Below, in pieces: positions 26,586 through 38,500 of a DNA stretch of 64,000 nucleotides; within the stretch, counting starts at the first letter, position 1; every line of letters starts with the position of its first letter. The stretch is from Dirofilaria immitis (lineage: Eukaryota > Nematoda > Chromadorea > Rhabditida > Onchocercidae). A model generated the notes under the pieces. That model ran no database searches. It had not been told where the DNA came from and saw only the letters and a program-made list of their open reading frames with translations. The stretch covers positions 1,053,001 to 1,117,000 of the forward strand of contig JAKNDB010000086.1 in NCBI GenBank assembly GCA_024305405.1. The letters run 5' to 3'. The position numbers and the translations under genes were made by a program.

Positions 26586-27427
26586 TATATCTGCATCATG
26601 CAATATAAAATGACTAAGGATGAAACAATCAAGGAGATGAAATCAGTGAATAAGCAACTTCTAAGAAAATTATATACTCTGTCATGATGGCAAAAAATCA
26701 TAATGATAAAAATATGATGAGAAGGATATAAATTTTGCACAATATTAAAAAACATATATGCTAATGAAGTGAAAACAGTAATGTCTAGTGAAATCTAACA
26801 AAATAAGAAAAAACAATGAGAAAGCTAAATAACAAAAACTACCGATTACCGATTTTGGGTCGTTTAATTGCAATATTCATATCCATATTATTTCTCTTTA
26901 TGCATACCAAATTATTCCCTACTGCTAACAGCTTAGTATGCAATGCATCTAGTTGTTCTGACAGATTTTTCGACATCGAACCTTTAATAAATGATAGAAT
27001 ATAACTGAGATTAAGTGACATAATTTATGATTAAAAGAGGAGAATGATAATAATCAACATAAGATGATTAAATCAATAAAGGATAACGGAGATAAATCTT
27101 AATTTGGTTACTTCTAAAAAGAATAAAAAATCTAATTTATCAAATTTTCGTTAGGCTTAATAATGATATAAAGAGATTGAAACAAAATAGGTGCAATGTT
27201 AAATCAATAAATAAAAATATAAATATTGTTCAAAAGACAACCCTTTTGGTCCGAGTCAGCTTTTGCCAGCAAGCCTTTTATTTAAAAGTCTGGCTGAAGT
27301 AGGCTGATTGAAAATCGTCGGGATTGTTAGGCTTGATTGCAATATAAACATTTTTTTCTTCCGTAGCATTATTTTTTTGAGGTGCGGCAATGATTCATAA
27401 ACGAGTGAATTCCGAAGAATTGAGGAA
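26586..27427. promoter_or_regulatory. Shared divergent promoter region of UBA5 and BOP1
   Basis: About 840 bp separate the UBA5 ATG (minus) from the first usable BOP1 ATG (plus), so both promoters must lie here or overlap the first exons. No TATA or SL sequence was identified. A compact hairpin-forming segment lies at 27265-27294. Confidence 0.5.
27265..27294 (+). other. Imperfect hairpin upstream of BOP1
   Basis: GCCAG at 27265-27269 pairs with CTGGC at 27290-27294, and inside it CTTTT (27275-27279) pairs with AAAAG (27284-27288) around an ATTT loop; the flanks contain further GTCAGC/GGCTGA complementarity. It could be a UTR structure, part of a small RNA, or chance. Confidence 0.35.
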
Positions 27428-30400
27428 ATGATTGGAAAAGTCGATTATTATGATTCGAGTGATGAAGAGGTTCGATTTCATGACCTTGCCTAATTTCCCA
27501 GTTTTTCTTCGATTCACTATTATAAATTTTCTTTCATTTTTGACCTCAACTCAGTCGTGATTACCCGCTGAATTTAAGCATATAACTAAGCGGAGGAAAA
27601 GAAACTAACGAGGATTTCCTTAGTAACGGCGAGTGAAAAGGAAAAAGCCCAACGCTGAATCCAATAGTTATTTAAACTATATGGAAATGTAGCGTATAAG
27701 TATAACTATTCGTAGCATATTTTTACACCCAAAGTCCCCTTGAGCGGGGCTACAGTCCATAGAAGGTGCTAGACCTGTACGGGTGAAAAAGTTACGATAT
27801 GTTATACTTTGGAGTCGGGTTGTTTGAGATTGCAGCCCAAAGACGGTGGTAAACCTCATCTAAGGCTAAATATGACCACGAGACCGATAGCAAACAAGTA
27901 CCGTGAGGGAAAGTTGCAAAGAACTTTGAAGAGAGAGTTCAAGAGGGCGTTTTGTGTTTAAAAATCTTTGAAATCATAGAGAAGCAGTAGCTGGAATAAT
28001 TATAAAAATAGAAAAAATACAGGATTTGAGGAATACGATAGGTAACATTCCGATTGAATGGTATGATGATTTTAAACATATTGGTTATGACAAAGACGGA
28101 AACCAGATCGATTCGGCTAAAAGAATGAATAATATGGAAGAATTCCTTGATCGGATGGACGATCCTAATTACTGGTTAGTTTATATATTTCCGTTTTTAT
28201 ACCTTTGAAATTAATAACCTCCAATACCTGAATGAAAGAACCCATTTAGGTTAAAAAAATACCCCTATATTTTCGATATAGATCACTTTGATTGTTTTTA
28301 ATCAAAATAAGCTTAAAAGCTACGAAAATCTTGTCTGTTGTTGAGTCTTATTGTTTCCAATATATCCATAAGTTTTTGTTTTTGTTTTATTTTACTTTTA
28401 CATAGTAAATAGTGTTTATAAAATGACTTATATGCAAAGAGAATTGTTCCAGGAGAAAAATTTATGATCGACAAAGCGGTAGTTTTGTTACGTTAAGCGA
28501 TGAACAAGTGAAAAAGCTGAATGCATTAAATGCTTCAAAATATCCATCAGTTGGTTACAATCCATATCAGCCATTTTGGATATCTTCTCATCACAAACAG
28601 AAATCCATCCAATGTCGAATTGTCCAGATTCCAAACGTTCATTTATTCCTTCGTTGGATGAAAAGCGCATTGTTGGTTAGTAAAGTCTATTTTGACTTAC
28701 CATTTTATATACTCTTGATAAACATTGTTTCTTTTTAGGGAAGATGGTGCATGCCATTAAAATGGGTTGGGTACGACTATCTCGACCAAAGCAAATTGAA
28801 AAAAGGTATGGGTTCAAAGAGGTGTTCATCTGGGAGTTGTTGCTCTCTCTTTACTAATCCGTAATAGTTTTTTTCTTTCTCTCTCTCTCTCTCTCTCTGT
28901 ACGAACTTTATTAAAGATTTATGACTTATGGCCTGATGATCCTTTCAAAGAAAAACGAAAATGAATTAGCTAGGATAAGAATGCATTTTCCTGCACCAAA
29001 AGTTCCTTTACCTGGACACGTCGAAAGCTACAATCCACCGGCAGAATATTTATGTGATGACGACGAAATAAAAAGTGGGAGGTTAGTTCCTAATAAAATA
29101 TATACGCTATGCTACTTTCAAACAATTTTTATTTGATATGTATATTTTGCATTTATTGCTGGCACAATTTCATCACAATTTTTAATTTAAAAAAAAAGCA
29201 AATTATCAGGAAACTGATCCAGAAGATCGACGATTGGACTTTGTTCCAAAAAATATGGTTGCTTGAGAAAAGTACCGGCATATCATCAGTTTTATAATGA
29301 TCGTTACCAGCGCTGTCTTGATTTATATTTAGCTCCACGACAGAGGAAAATGAAGGTGTTTTGATTAATATTGTTTTAACAAACTTTTTATTTTGAAGTT
29401 GGGCTTCATTTTATCATAGTTTACTTGCTAAATTCATTTGCTTAAATGTAATCCTTTTCAGTTAAATGTTGACTGCGCAGAGTTGCTTCCTGAACTTCCT
29501 AATCTAACGGAAATGCGTCCTTTCCAACGTCACAGAGTTTCGTAAGTTTCATTTTTATTTTATATTAAAATAAATTTTTGGAAAAATTATAAATTTTGCT
29601 AAATCTTAATATGGCATAAGTCAGATTTCTGGATCTAATGAATTAATTTTGTTAATTTTTTTAAAGCGTTTGCTTGGTCATTCTGGACAAGTGAGAAGTT
29701 TGTCGTTTGAACCTGACTCAGCAGAAATCTTCGCATCAGGTGGTGAAGATGGAACGCTGCGACTGTGGTCTGTATGTGATGGGAGATGTCTCAAAGTGCT
29801 GATTTTTATATGATATTAACAAATTTGCTCATTGAAATACAGAATGATCCCAAATAATTTTATAAGCTTAGAAACTTAAAAATGGTTTCAACATAACTAA
29901 TTTTTAGATTTCAGTTTTATTGTTCGTTGTATTAATTTCAGTTATTTAATTGTTTAAAATCGCTGCTTTCAATGTTGCATTCTTAATTCTATTTACTGTC
30001 TTTAATTCTGTTTTATAATGAAAGTGCAACATTATAGATGACAAGCTTGAAAGATCCAATAACAAGTGTGGCTTATTGTCCTCTTAAAAAGTGGACACTT
30101 TTGGCTGTTACAATGGAATCAGAGAATATGATTTTGACTAATTCTCACTGTGGAGATCACTACCGCATTACAGCTACTACAGAATACTTATCAAAACTTC
30201 GATGTAAGCCTTCAGAAAGTGGTAGTTTAGAATGGAAAAATGAAGAAAAGACAAAATATCAATTAATCTCGGATATGTGAGTTCCTTTTTTAATTTCTGT
30301 GTTATTTTTATAATGGTTGCTTACGTTATTTTCGTTTCAAAAAAGCGACACGTTATAATTGTCACGAAATTTCATTCACGAAGTTTGGTATTTTTTTGTT

Positions 30401-31754
30401 AGTTGTTCAAATTAGCAGCATCAGAACCAATTATTGAATATAATATAACTGCTTCGTAATTATATTTACATTATATAGTGAATTATGTTTTCTTCAGATT
30501 GCGCATCAAGTAATATGGCATCACAAAGGTGATTATTTTGCAACATTTGCTAATTCGAAATCACCGAAATTTATTTATATACATCAGCTTTCGAGATGTA
30601 AATCTCAGGTGAGTAACGAACGGTTTTGAATTGGTTAAAATAAAAATTTTTTTTGAAATTTTCAAGTTTTGGTTTAGAAGCTATTAAACTTCTTGAAATA
30701 GTCATTTTGATTTCAGCAACCTTTTTCCCGCTTAAAAGGTCTTATGACGGTGTTATCATTTCATCCATGTGAGCCACTTCTTTTTGTTGGTACACAAAGA
30801 TATATACGAATCTATGATTTGGCCAAGTGTCAATTGAAGAAGAAGGTTATAACCGGTTCGCAGTGGGTGAGCTCTATTCATGTTGACTTTCGAGGAGACA
30901 ATGTGTTTGTTGGTGGCCATGATAGAATTTTTTCATGGATCGACTTGCAACTTTCTAATAAACCATGGAAAAGTGTCAAACATCATACGGCTGCTATTCG
31001 TTCAGTTACACAACATGCAAGGTTTGTCTACAGCTGTTCTATTTTTTTCTTTTTCTTTTCAATGTAACAAAAAATTAGATGAAGAAATAATGATGGGGTT
31101 ATATTGAGGCATAATTATTTCAGTAGTTTTTTTATCAGTCTATAGATTTTGAATTCACTGCTTAAAATAACCCTAAATAAATAATTTTTGTTTGATAATG
31201 CGTTGGAAGTACACTATCCTTTCTTATTCTAAACTTTATCCCGGAACACGAGACGTTGGAAATTTTTTCTTTTCCATGAACGAGTAATATATTATTAAAC
31301 AATTGTGTTTGTTATTTGTGAAGCTAAGGCTGTATTCTCGTAATTAGAAAAATTTGAACTTGTTAAAACTTTGGATTTCGATCATTATTCTTGGGCTATG
31401 CTGATGCGAAATATTTTAAGAATATCAGATTCTACTAGAACCCATATTTTTTTCAGAATATGTTTGTTAATGCAGGGAAGGTAACAAAGGAACTTTTTAA
31501 TACATTTTTAGAAAGTTTCTTCATTTTTCAGATATCCATTAATAGCGACTGTATCGGATGACTCAACTGCTGTTGTATACTATGCCCGAATCAGCAGTGA
31601 TCCATTCAAGGAGAATGAATTCGTACCAGTACGAAAGTTGCGCATCCGAACAACCCAGAAAAATGATCTTTCAATTTTAGCTGCAATATTTCATCCTTCA
31701 CAACCGTGGCTGTTAACTGCACATGTCGATGGTTCAATTGCTTTATTCACTTAA
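27428..31754 (+). CDS. BOP1: BOP1 / Erb1 ribosome biogenesis protein (WD repeat)
   Basis: PeBoW-complex subunit needed in the nucleolus for 28S/5.8S rRNA maturation. Exons: 27428-27469, 28023-28174, 28453-28675, 28739-28821 (or to 28805), 28917-29081, 29210-29355, 29462-29541, 29667-29795, 30038-30276, 30499-30608, 30717-31021 and 31532-31754. Hallmarks run in order: [102 protein letters not shown], then WD repeats ([45 protein letters not shown]) and terminal [10 protein letters not shown]. The family frame is interrupted at about seven places, mostly single missing bases. The 5' end is uncertain: the exon before 27470 may start upstream. Intron 1 contains a 28S rDNA segment. Confidence 0.95.
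27542..27950 (+). rRNA. Partial 28S rRNA (5' end, about 410 nt) inside BOP1 intron 1
   Basis: Begins at the usual 28S 5' start (GACCTCAACTCAGTCGTGAT), continues through the universal TAAGCATAT, AAGCGGAGGAAAAG, GTAACGGCGAGTGAA and GTACCGTGAGGGAAAGTTG blocks, and stops abruptly at TTCAAGAGGGCGT, just before the expected GAAACCG continuation. So only the first domain is present, without the rest of 28S or upstream 5.8S. It looks little decayed. BOP1 exons flank it on both sides in the same orientation and it lies wholly between splice sites 27470 and 28022, so it would be transcribed as intron RNA. It cannot make a functional large-subunit rRNA. Confidence 0.96.
28873..28898 (+). repeat. (TC)n microsatellite in BOP1 intron
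   Basis: A pyrimidine dinucleotide tract just upstream of the acceptor of the IYDLW exon at 28917; it probably doubles as polypyrimidine tract. Confidence 0.85.
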
Positions 31755-32561
31755 CTTAAATAATGTAATTATAAAGACTACATTAATTTATCTACCATTA
31801 CTTGTCAGATTCTTTCCTAGTGATGCTCAGCGATCAGTAGAATAACGTATTGCGGATATCCATTTTACATGTTGTCTTACTGATTAATTCTCATAAAGCT
31901 AGTGTGAAAGCTTCGTTGAAAAATAGTCTTTGTTTTTACTACTGAAGTTTTGTTAATTTTGTATTTGTCTACTGAAAAGCAAAGTCTTAAAAGAGAGGCT
32001 GACATTGAAATTTTTGTTTTCCTGAAATTTGGATTATTCATTACCTTGTGTTATCAGAATCTGATATCAATTCTAATAATTTACAATTGACATAGAAAAT
32101 ATTCTGTTATATAATGTCGAAGCGTTATTAAAAGTTATGGCACATTACATTCTTCGTTACTGCAAATGTTACGAAGTCTTGATCTTTGCCGATGTTTAGT
32201 ATTTTGTTGTAAGATAAACAGAAAAAAAAGAAAAAATTCATTATGGACAACACTGGAACTAAGAATATTTCAACAGAAACAACTAGACGGTGGAAGAACT
32301 ATTAACAAAATATTTCTACGTTTGATCGAGATACAAGTGAAAAGTTTTTGCAATACGCTGGTCACTTAAGTAAAGTAAATGAGTTCTTTAAATGGAATTC
32401 TTGAGTGTATCGATTACTTCTCGCTTCTTCGTGGACGTAATCTATACAAAAGGATAGAACTTCGCTAAGATTTAATGTGGCTCGAAATTTAGAACCCTGT
32501 TCGATTAACGTGAAGTTAAAGCTTCGTTTACTTGTTTCGAGAAGTCTAAATTTTGTGATGC
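31755..32561. other. Convergent spacer between BOP1 and the PAN/ZP gene
   Basis: 3' flanks of two convergent genes. The frames at 32166-32369 (+) and 32362-32565 (-) show no family resemblance. No RNA gene was seen. Confidence 0.5.
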
Positions 32562-35500
32562 TCAAGTTTTAGTATTTCTTTTATAGTTTCCTATTAACCT
32601 TTGAAATACGTAGTGAGCAACAACAATAGCTTGTACAACTGTGATAATAAGAAGAAGAGTGAAAATAGCAAATAATGATGTTTTGGTCATACATAATTGT
32701 CCTGGTAAGGCGGTTATCGTCATCTCCGGTTCCTGAAAATGATCTTTTTAATCTGTAATGTTCAAACATTAACAATTGTATTGAAAAATGGAGAAATAGA
32801 TAAATCGGACTTCTCGTACGAGGTCGAAAATTTGCGATCGTGCGAGAGCTGCTGGTTCGGCAACTTGCTGAAGAGGGTCTATCACGATCACAGATGTCGT
32901 AGCTTGAGCACGTTTCGGGATTTTATACCTTTCCGTTTCGTCTGGAAAATTACTGTATCTAAGATCAAATCATTCATTATGGAATAATATTGCATTTTTC
33001 TAGATCACGGATAAATAGGTCTGTAACCACCTGATGATGTGTTTCAAAACAGAGGAATATGTGACATTTAAAATATGTCACTGTCGTACGATACAGTAAG
33101 TCAACACAATTACATGTGTCATAACGACGTTATGTACTCGCAGTCAAGTAATCATTAACCGTGTGGTTCTCATAAAATATCGAGAAAACCAAAACGCGGA
33201 ATGAATCGACGTAACCCTCCAGCAACATCGATTTCTTTAACGCCTTGACTTACAGTCAGTAACTGAATTGGTTGTACTGCGCTTCTTTCGACCCCATGAT
33301 TGTTTTTGTTCTTTGCCGAATTGACACATAACCTAAAAGTATAAATCTAATTGAAGTTTCATTTCACAATAATTGAAGTTTCATTTTTTTTTTTCATTTG
33401 AGGAATCAAAATCCTGAGTAATTAAATGACTGGAGTTTAAAATCTTATATCCAGCTTATTTATTAAAACCTAGAAGTTCAAATCGTGATATGACCTCTTT
33501 ACATTTCTTCATGCAGATATCCAGGTGACATGTTATTCTAACTACACTAGATGAATCGAATCGGAACGCTTGCAAGTGCGCTATCTTTACTGAGGAAGAC
33601 ATTACTTCTATCGGATCGGGCATAATTTTCTGCGATACAGCTGGCGTTGGGCAACTGAAATGTCTTAGAAAACAGTGGTAATAAATGCTAAAGGAAATAA
33701 TATCCAACATTAAAGCGAATGTTTTCGGTATTAAAAATAGCTTTAATGGATTTAAAAATGTCCATCTATTTCTTTCGAATACGGCATGATTTTATTGCGT
33801 CTGAAATTTTGATCAGTTTTATTTGCGAGTGAAGCTTGTTACCCATTCGCAATGAGCTGTAAGTTTTCTTCGGAATTCAGAGTATTAGTTCCTGGCTCAG
33901 CAAAACAATCTCGAACGAAGAAGTCTAGTTCTTCATCCATAGTCATTATTTCCCAACGCAGTTGCAAGATGTCACCCAGTTTTGCCTGAAAAGAAAACAA
34001 ATTTGTAATACCTTTCATAAAATTAATTTAAATTTATAAACTAGTACTTGTAAAACAGGCTGATATTCTCCTCGTCCACTTAACATCTGCATCAACACTG
34101 GATTGCCAAGTTCAATTTTTCCACGTGGTTGAATAAGAGCTGCTTCGGGACCACTGAAATTTTTTTTTATCATTGGAGCGTATTATAATCTTAAAGCATT
34201 ATAATCTAAAAATAATTTCACATCTAAAAATGAAGGTCCTTTTTCCTGCTATCTGGAGTAATTTAAATATTACCAAATCGAAATTTAAAATGAAAATTAC
34301 GTACTCAATTGTAAGATTAGCACCAGCAGTGACTTTTCCACCGAGCATTGAACTGTAATCACAGCTTACTTCAAAAATTTGATCCATGGAAGTTACCAGT
34401 CCAGGTATACCCAAGTTATTCGTCTGGACAACTACCGTTGTTTTGTAAGTACCATTGTTCTGAAAGCACTATCAATAGAAATGAAAACAATTCCACAACC
34501 CCTTCCAGTTTGACAACTTCGTGAATCTGAATTGTGAGTACCTTATTCGCTTGCTGAAGATTATACAAAAATTTTTCATATTGCGTCTTTTGAAAAGGCT
34601 CTGAAGATCGTAGTAATTTTCATAATTTTTTTATGTGTCGCACAAAGGCTTCGCCTGGACGGAAAAAGTGAAGCTTATAAAATCTGGTACTTTGTTCTCT
34701 AAGCATCACAAAATTATACCATATCTTGGATTCCGCAATCTCTTTGTAATTCTAAAGCCTGTCGCCGCGTACGCAGTTCATCAGTAGGTTTGCTCGTCTT
34801 GTCGCCTAGGATTGTTACTTGTTGGATATTTGCCTTCTCAGCGACAACTCTTTCGTTAGCTACCATTTTAGAACCGAAATTTGGTGGCAAACCGATTACT
34901 AACGTTGCGCTCTCACTATCCGTAACTTCTACCCGACAGGTTTCGTACTTGTTTTTAACAAACATCACTCCCGAGAACGCTTCTGCGTTTTTCACCTAGA
35001 ATTTAGTTATTTCAGCATATTCGATGCATTTGCAACCTATATGGCAAGATAGGTTTTAATCTCATCATTGTGCCAAATATATTAGTTTGGGTAACCTGCA
35101 CTTTGATGCCTTCATAATTGCAAATTGTTCGCACTGCATCCGGGGCAATTTGCACTATAGGTCCTAAAACCTTCCCGGATGAAGAAATGGTAAATGTAGC
35201 ATCGGCTGTAGATTCCCCATCACTTCTAGAAGCTGTAGCTGACTTTGCTGCAGCCTCTGGAGCTCGTCGCTGCGCTTCCTGTTCGCGTAGGAAAAGCTTT
35301 GTCTAAAGAGTTTTATCAATCATTTTCAAGCAAGTTCAGTTAATTTCCGAAAAATCCCTTAAAATTCTCAAAATCAATCATTTCATGAAGAGGCAGAGTT
35401 GAAAAGAAATTGTAATTGTGGAGCTTTACTTTTGATGCAGCGATATGTGATTTAGCTTCTTCTTTCTGAATAGGTAAAGATGAACGTGAAACATTTTGAA

Positions 35501-38500
35501 CAAGATGTTTGGGGACGTTAGCAGCAGCGCTGTATTCTGATTCGACTTCCTTCACTTGGCAGAGATTTTTGTAAAAATCTGTGAAATCATCCGGTTTTCC
35601 ATTTCCTTCAATCTTATCAAACAATTCACAATGACCATTCCTTCTATTGTAATTCACACCTTCGCAACTGAAACAAATTGAATTCCTCCGTTATTTTTGA
35701 TGAAAATATCAAAATCAAATTTCAAGCTAAAGTGTTCGATACTATTTTCCAGGTACTCATATCTTCTCAATCAAATATTGCAAATGATAAGGTTATAAAA
35801 ATTTATGTTCGATTCTAAAATGGGATCAACTTTAAACTGAATAATTTGTGAAAGAGTTCAGAAAGAATATAAAATAACTGAGGGAAAGTGAAATCAACGA
35901 ATATAAAATGGACCGTTCTGTGAATGCGCAGAGATTAAGACATTTTGTAAGATCAGTTGTTTCGTAGAATTGTGATGGTATTGCATCATATATACTATAT
36001 AAATATCTCGAAAATCGTGTTACATCATTTTGCAGTGAACAGATTTTTGTCTCTGGAAAACAGATCGCGATTTCTTTTCTTCGTCATCTTTCTTGGATAT
36101 TGAAAATCTTTAGACATATAATAGTTGAACGGTTTGAGAAAAGTTAATATATGGAAATTTTCTTATTTTCATTTGAGCTTCATTTCCTAATATTTTTTTT
36201 GACTTTTTAATAACATGTGTTATTTCTCAGATAATTCTTAGAAATATTTGTCTCGTCTAATAGCTGCTCTTTTCTTATTTTTTTTATCAAAATTCTCGAA
36301 TTGTCCCTACTAAATCTTTTTTGAAAATTTAAGCATAAGCATGATTAAAATTACAGAAAACGTATTTCTCATTAGAACGTTATTCATAGATTTTGATGTA
36401 GCAAATTTATGTCAGCAAATTTATTAGATCGTAAAAGAGTTCCTTTGTTGTTATTGCTGCTCACTGTCTTATCAGCTTCTTTCTCTAACCGATAGTGTTA
36501 CGTTTTTAAGTGATGAATTTGCGCGTGTCATTATATATGCAATCCCATGAAGGAATTTTCAGAATGCTTCTTACGATTTAGACAGTGAAGGTCGTAGAGA
36601 TCAATGCCCGAATGGACTGCAGGTCGTAAGGTTGTTTTCCCATCAACATATAACAGATCACAATCAGATGTCTGCTTATCAAAATTAAACGCGCGACATT
36701 TCTCAGGAGCCATTTCGTAACATCTAAAATCAACAACAATAATACTAAAAGCAATGTAGTATCGTTATATTCTCCTCATGATGCAGCAATGCATTACAGT
36801 CGCAATTACATTTTCCATGAACGTAGTAATAGGCACAATTTAGAATGTATTTAATATTATCGGTAACCTGCAATGATAAGCTTTACAGACAATCTCATCT
36901 CCTGAAAACAAACTTTGTCATACAATCAGCAATCGAATTTCCGGCTGATTGCAAAACATGGATCGATCCTTCGCCTTCAGGAAGAGCTGCGTTGACTGTA
37001 CGCACAGTATGCAATACTGTACCGTTCGGACATGTTTCAGGACGCAAATGACAAGTGATATCAAAATAATCAACCTTAACTAAGAAATTTAATTGATATA
37101 GAAAATATTGAATGTCAAAGTTTTGGATTATTTTCTTTCTTATTGCTGCAATAAAAACAAAGTTAATGAAAAAACATAAATGATAATAATCAAAAGTTGC
37201 AGTAGGTCTTCTTTAGAAAATATGAGCATATATGAATGAAAATTATTGTTATTTCGTAAAAAGTTTCTTTTAAAGTAGGTCACCCTGGATTAGTTCTAAA
37301 ATCCGAACCTGGAACTCTTCTCCCTCCGGTATAAATAAGTCCGGTTTATTTGCTCGTGTTTCAGCATTTAAAATACATTCTTGCTCATTGTAATAATACA
37401 TCACAGACTTGCATTCGAAATTTTCCCCAGTTTCCGGTGGGGACTGAAAAACAGAAATTATCTTTTTTTTTCAAACTATTTTGAGAAATCTTTTAATTAT
37501 TTAAATTAGAAATTAAACGATTTATTTAGCTTTAAAAGACATCAAAATTTTGAAAGTGGTCTACAAAGAAAATATTGCAAAAATAAGATATCATGTTCTT
37601 TTAACTTCATCTATGCATATATGCTTTGAAACATTATCGGAACTGCTGGACTGAAATTTTCTTCGAAGATATGAATCTTTCTTGACTTGTGCACATTTAT
37701 GATAGATGTTGATAACAATAATAACAAACAATTGACTTACTTTGTACATTGATCAAGGCACATCGTTACCGAAGGTACATTTTCCATAACAAATGCAGCA
37801 AAACCAACTAGTATCATCTGCGGTACACGTTCAAAGGATGGTACATTACGACATGTATGTGGCGCTAAAATTTGTTAAAATATAAATAAAAAGAAAGCAT
37901 TCCAAGACTTTTTCTGATATGCTGACTGATTAGTTGAATAGTTATCTTACATTTTCATTTGCCAGTCAAACGATTGATCTTATTAATGAAAAAAAGAGAG
38001 TTAGATAATTTCACTGTTTTGATAACATACATGCGAAACACTTTTTCTCATAGTATGTGAAACCATGAGCTTCTACCAAATTACCACGACCAAGTGGCTT
38101 AGACCGTTCATCAGAAAGTATACAAATATTAGTTCCCGGATTATACATGAATGATTTACAGTTGAAATCGTTAGCCTAAACAATTAACACTTCAAGTTTG
38201 GCTAATAAATTGCATACATCCACATTTTAAAGACAAAAAAATCTCTTATTCTTGGAATTACTGAACGAATCATTCTTGCACGTTCATATTTTTGATAAGA
38301 GCTGATAATGAGTAAATGGATAAGTAAACAAGAAAGGAATTTAATTCAAAATTTGTGTAATTCAGGAAGTATTGAATTGAGTCACTTTATCCAAAAATAT
38401 ATTGAAGCAATAAGAACTACAGATTCAGTATTTAAATCGAATAGGAAAGTTTTGAAATTGTAGAATTTAGTTTAGCTCCCAAATTAAATTGATAATTTAT

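Noticed and set aside
27542..27950. 28S segment as a chimeric assembly join
   Set aside because: BOP1 coding sequence continues on both sides in the same orientation, which a single misjoin would not produce; still needs spanning reads.
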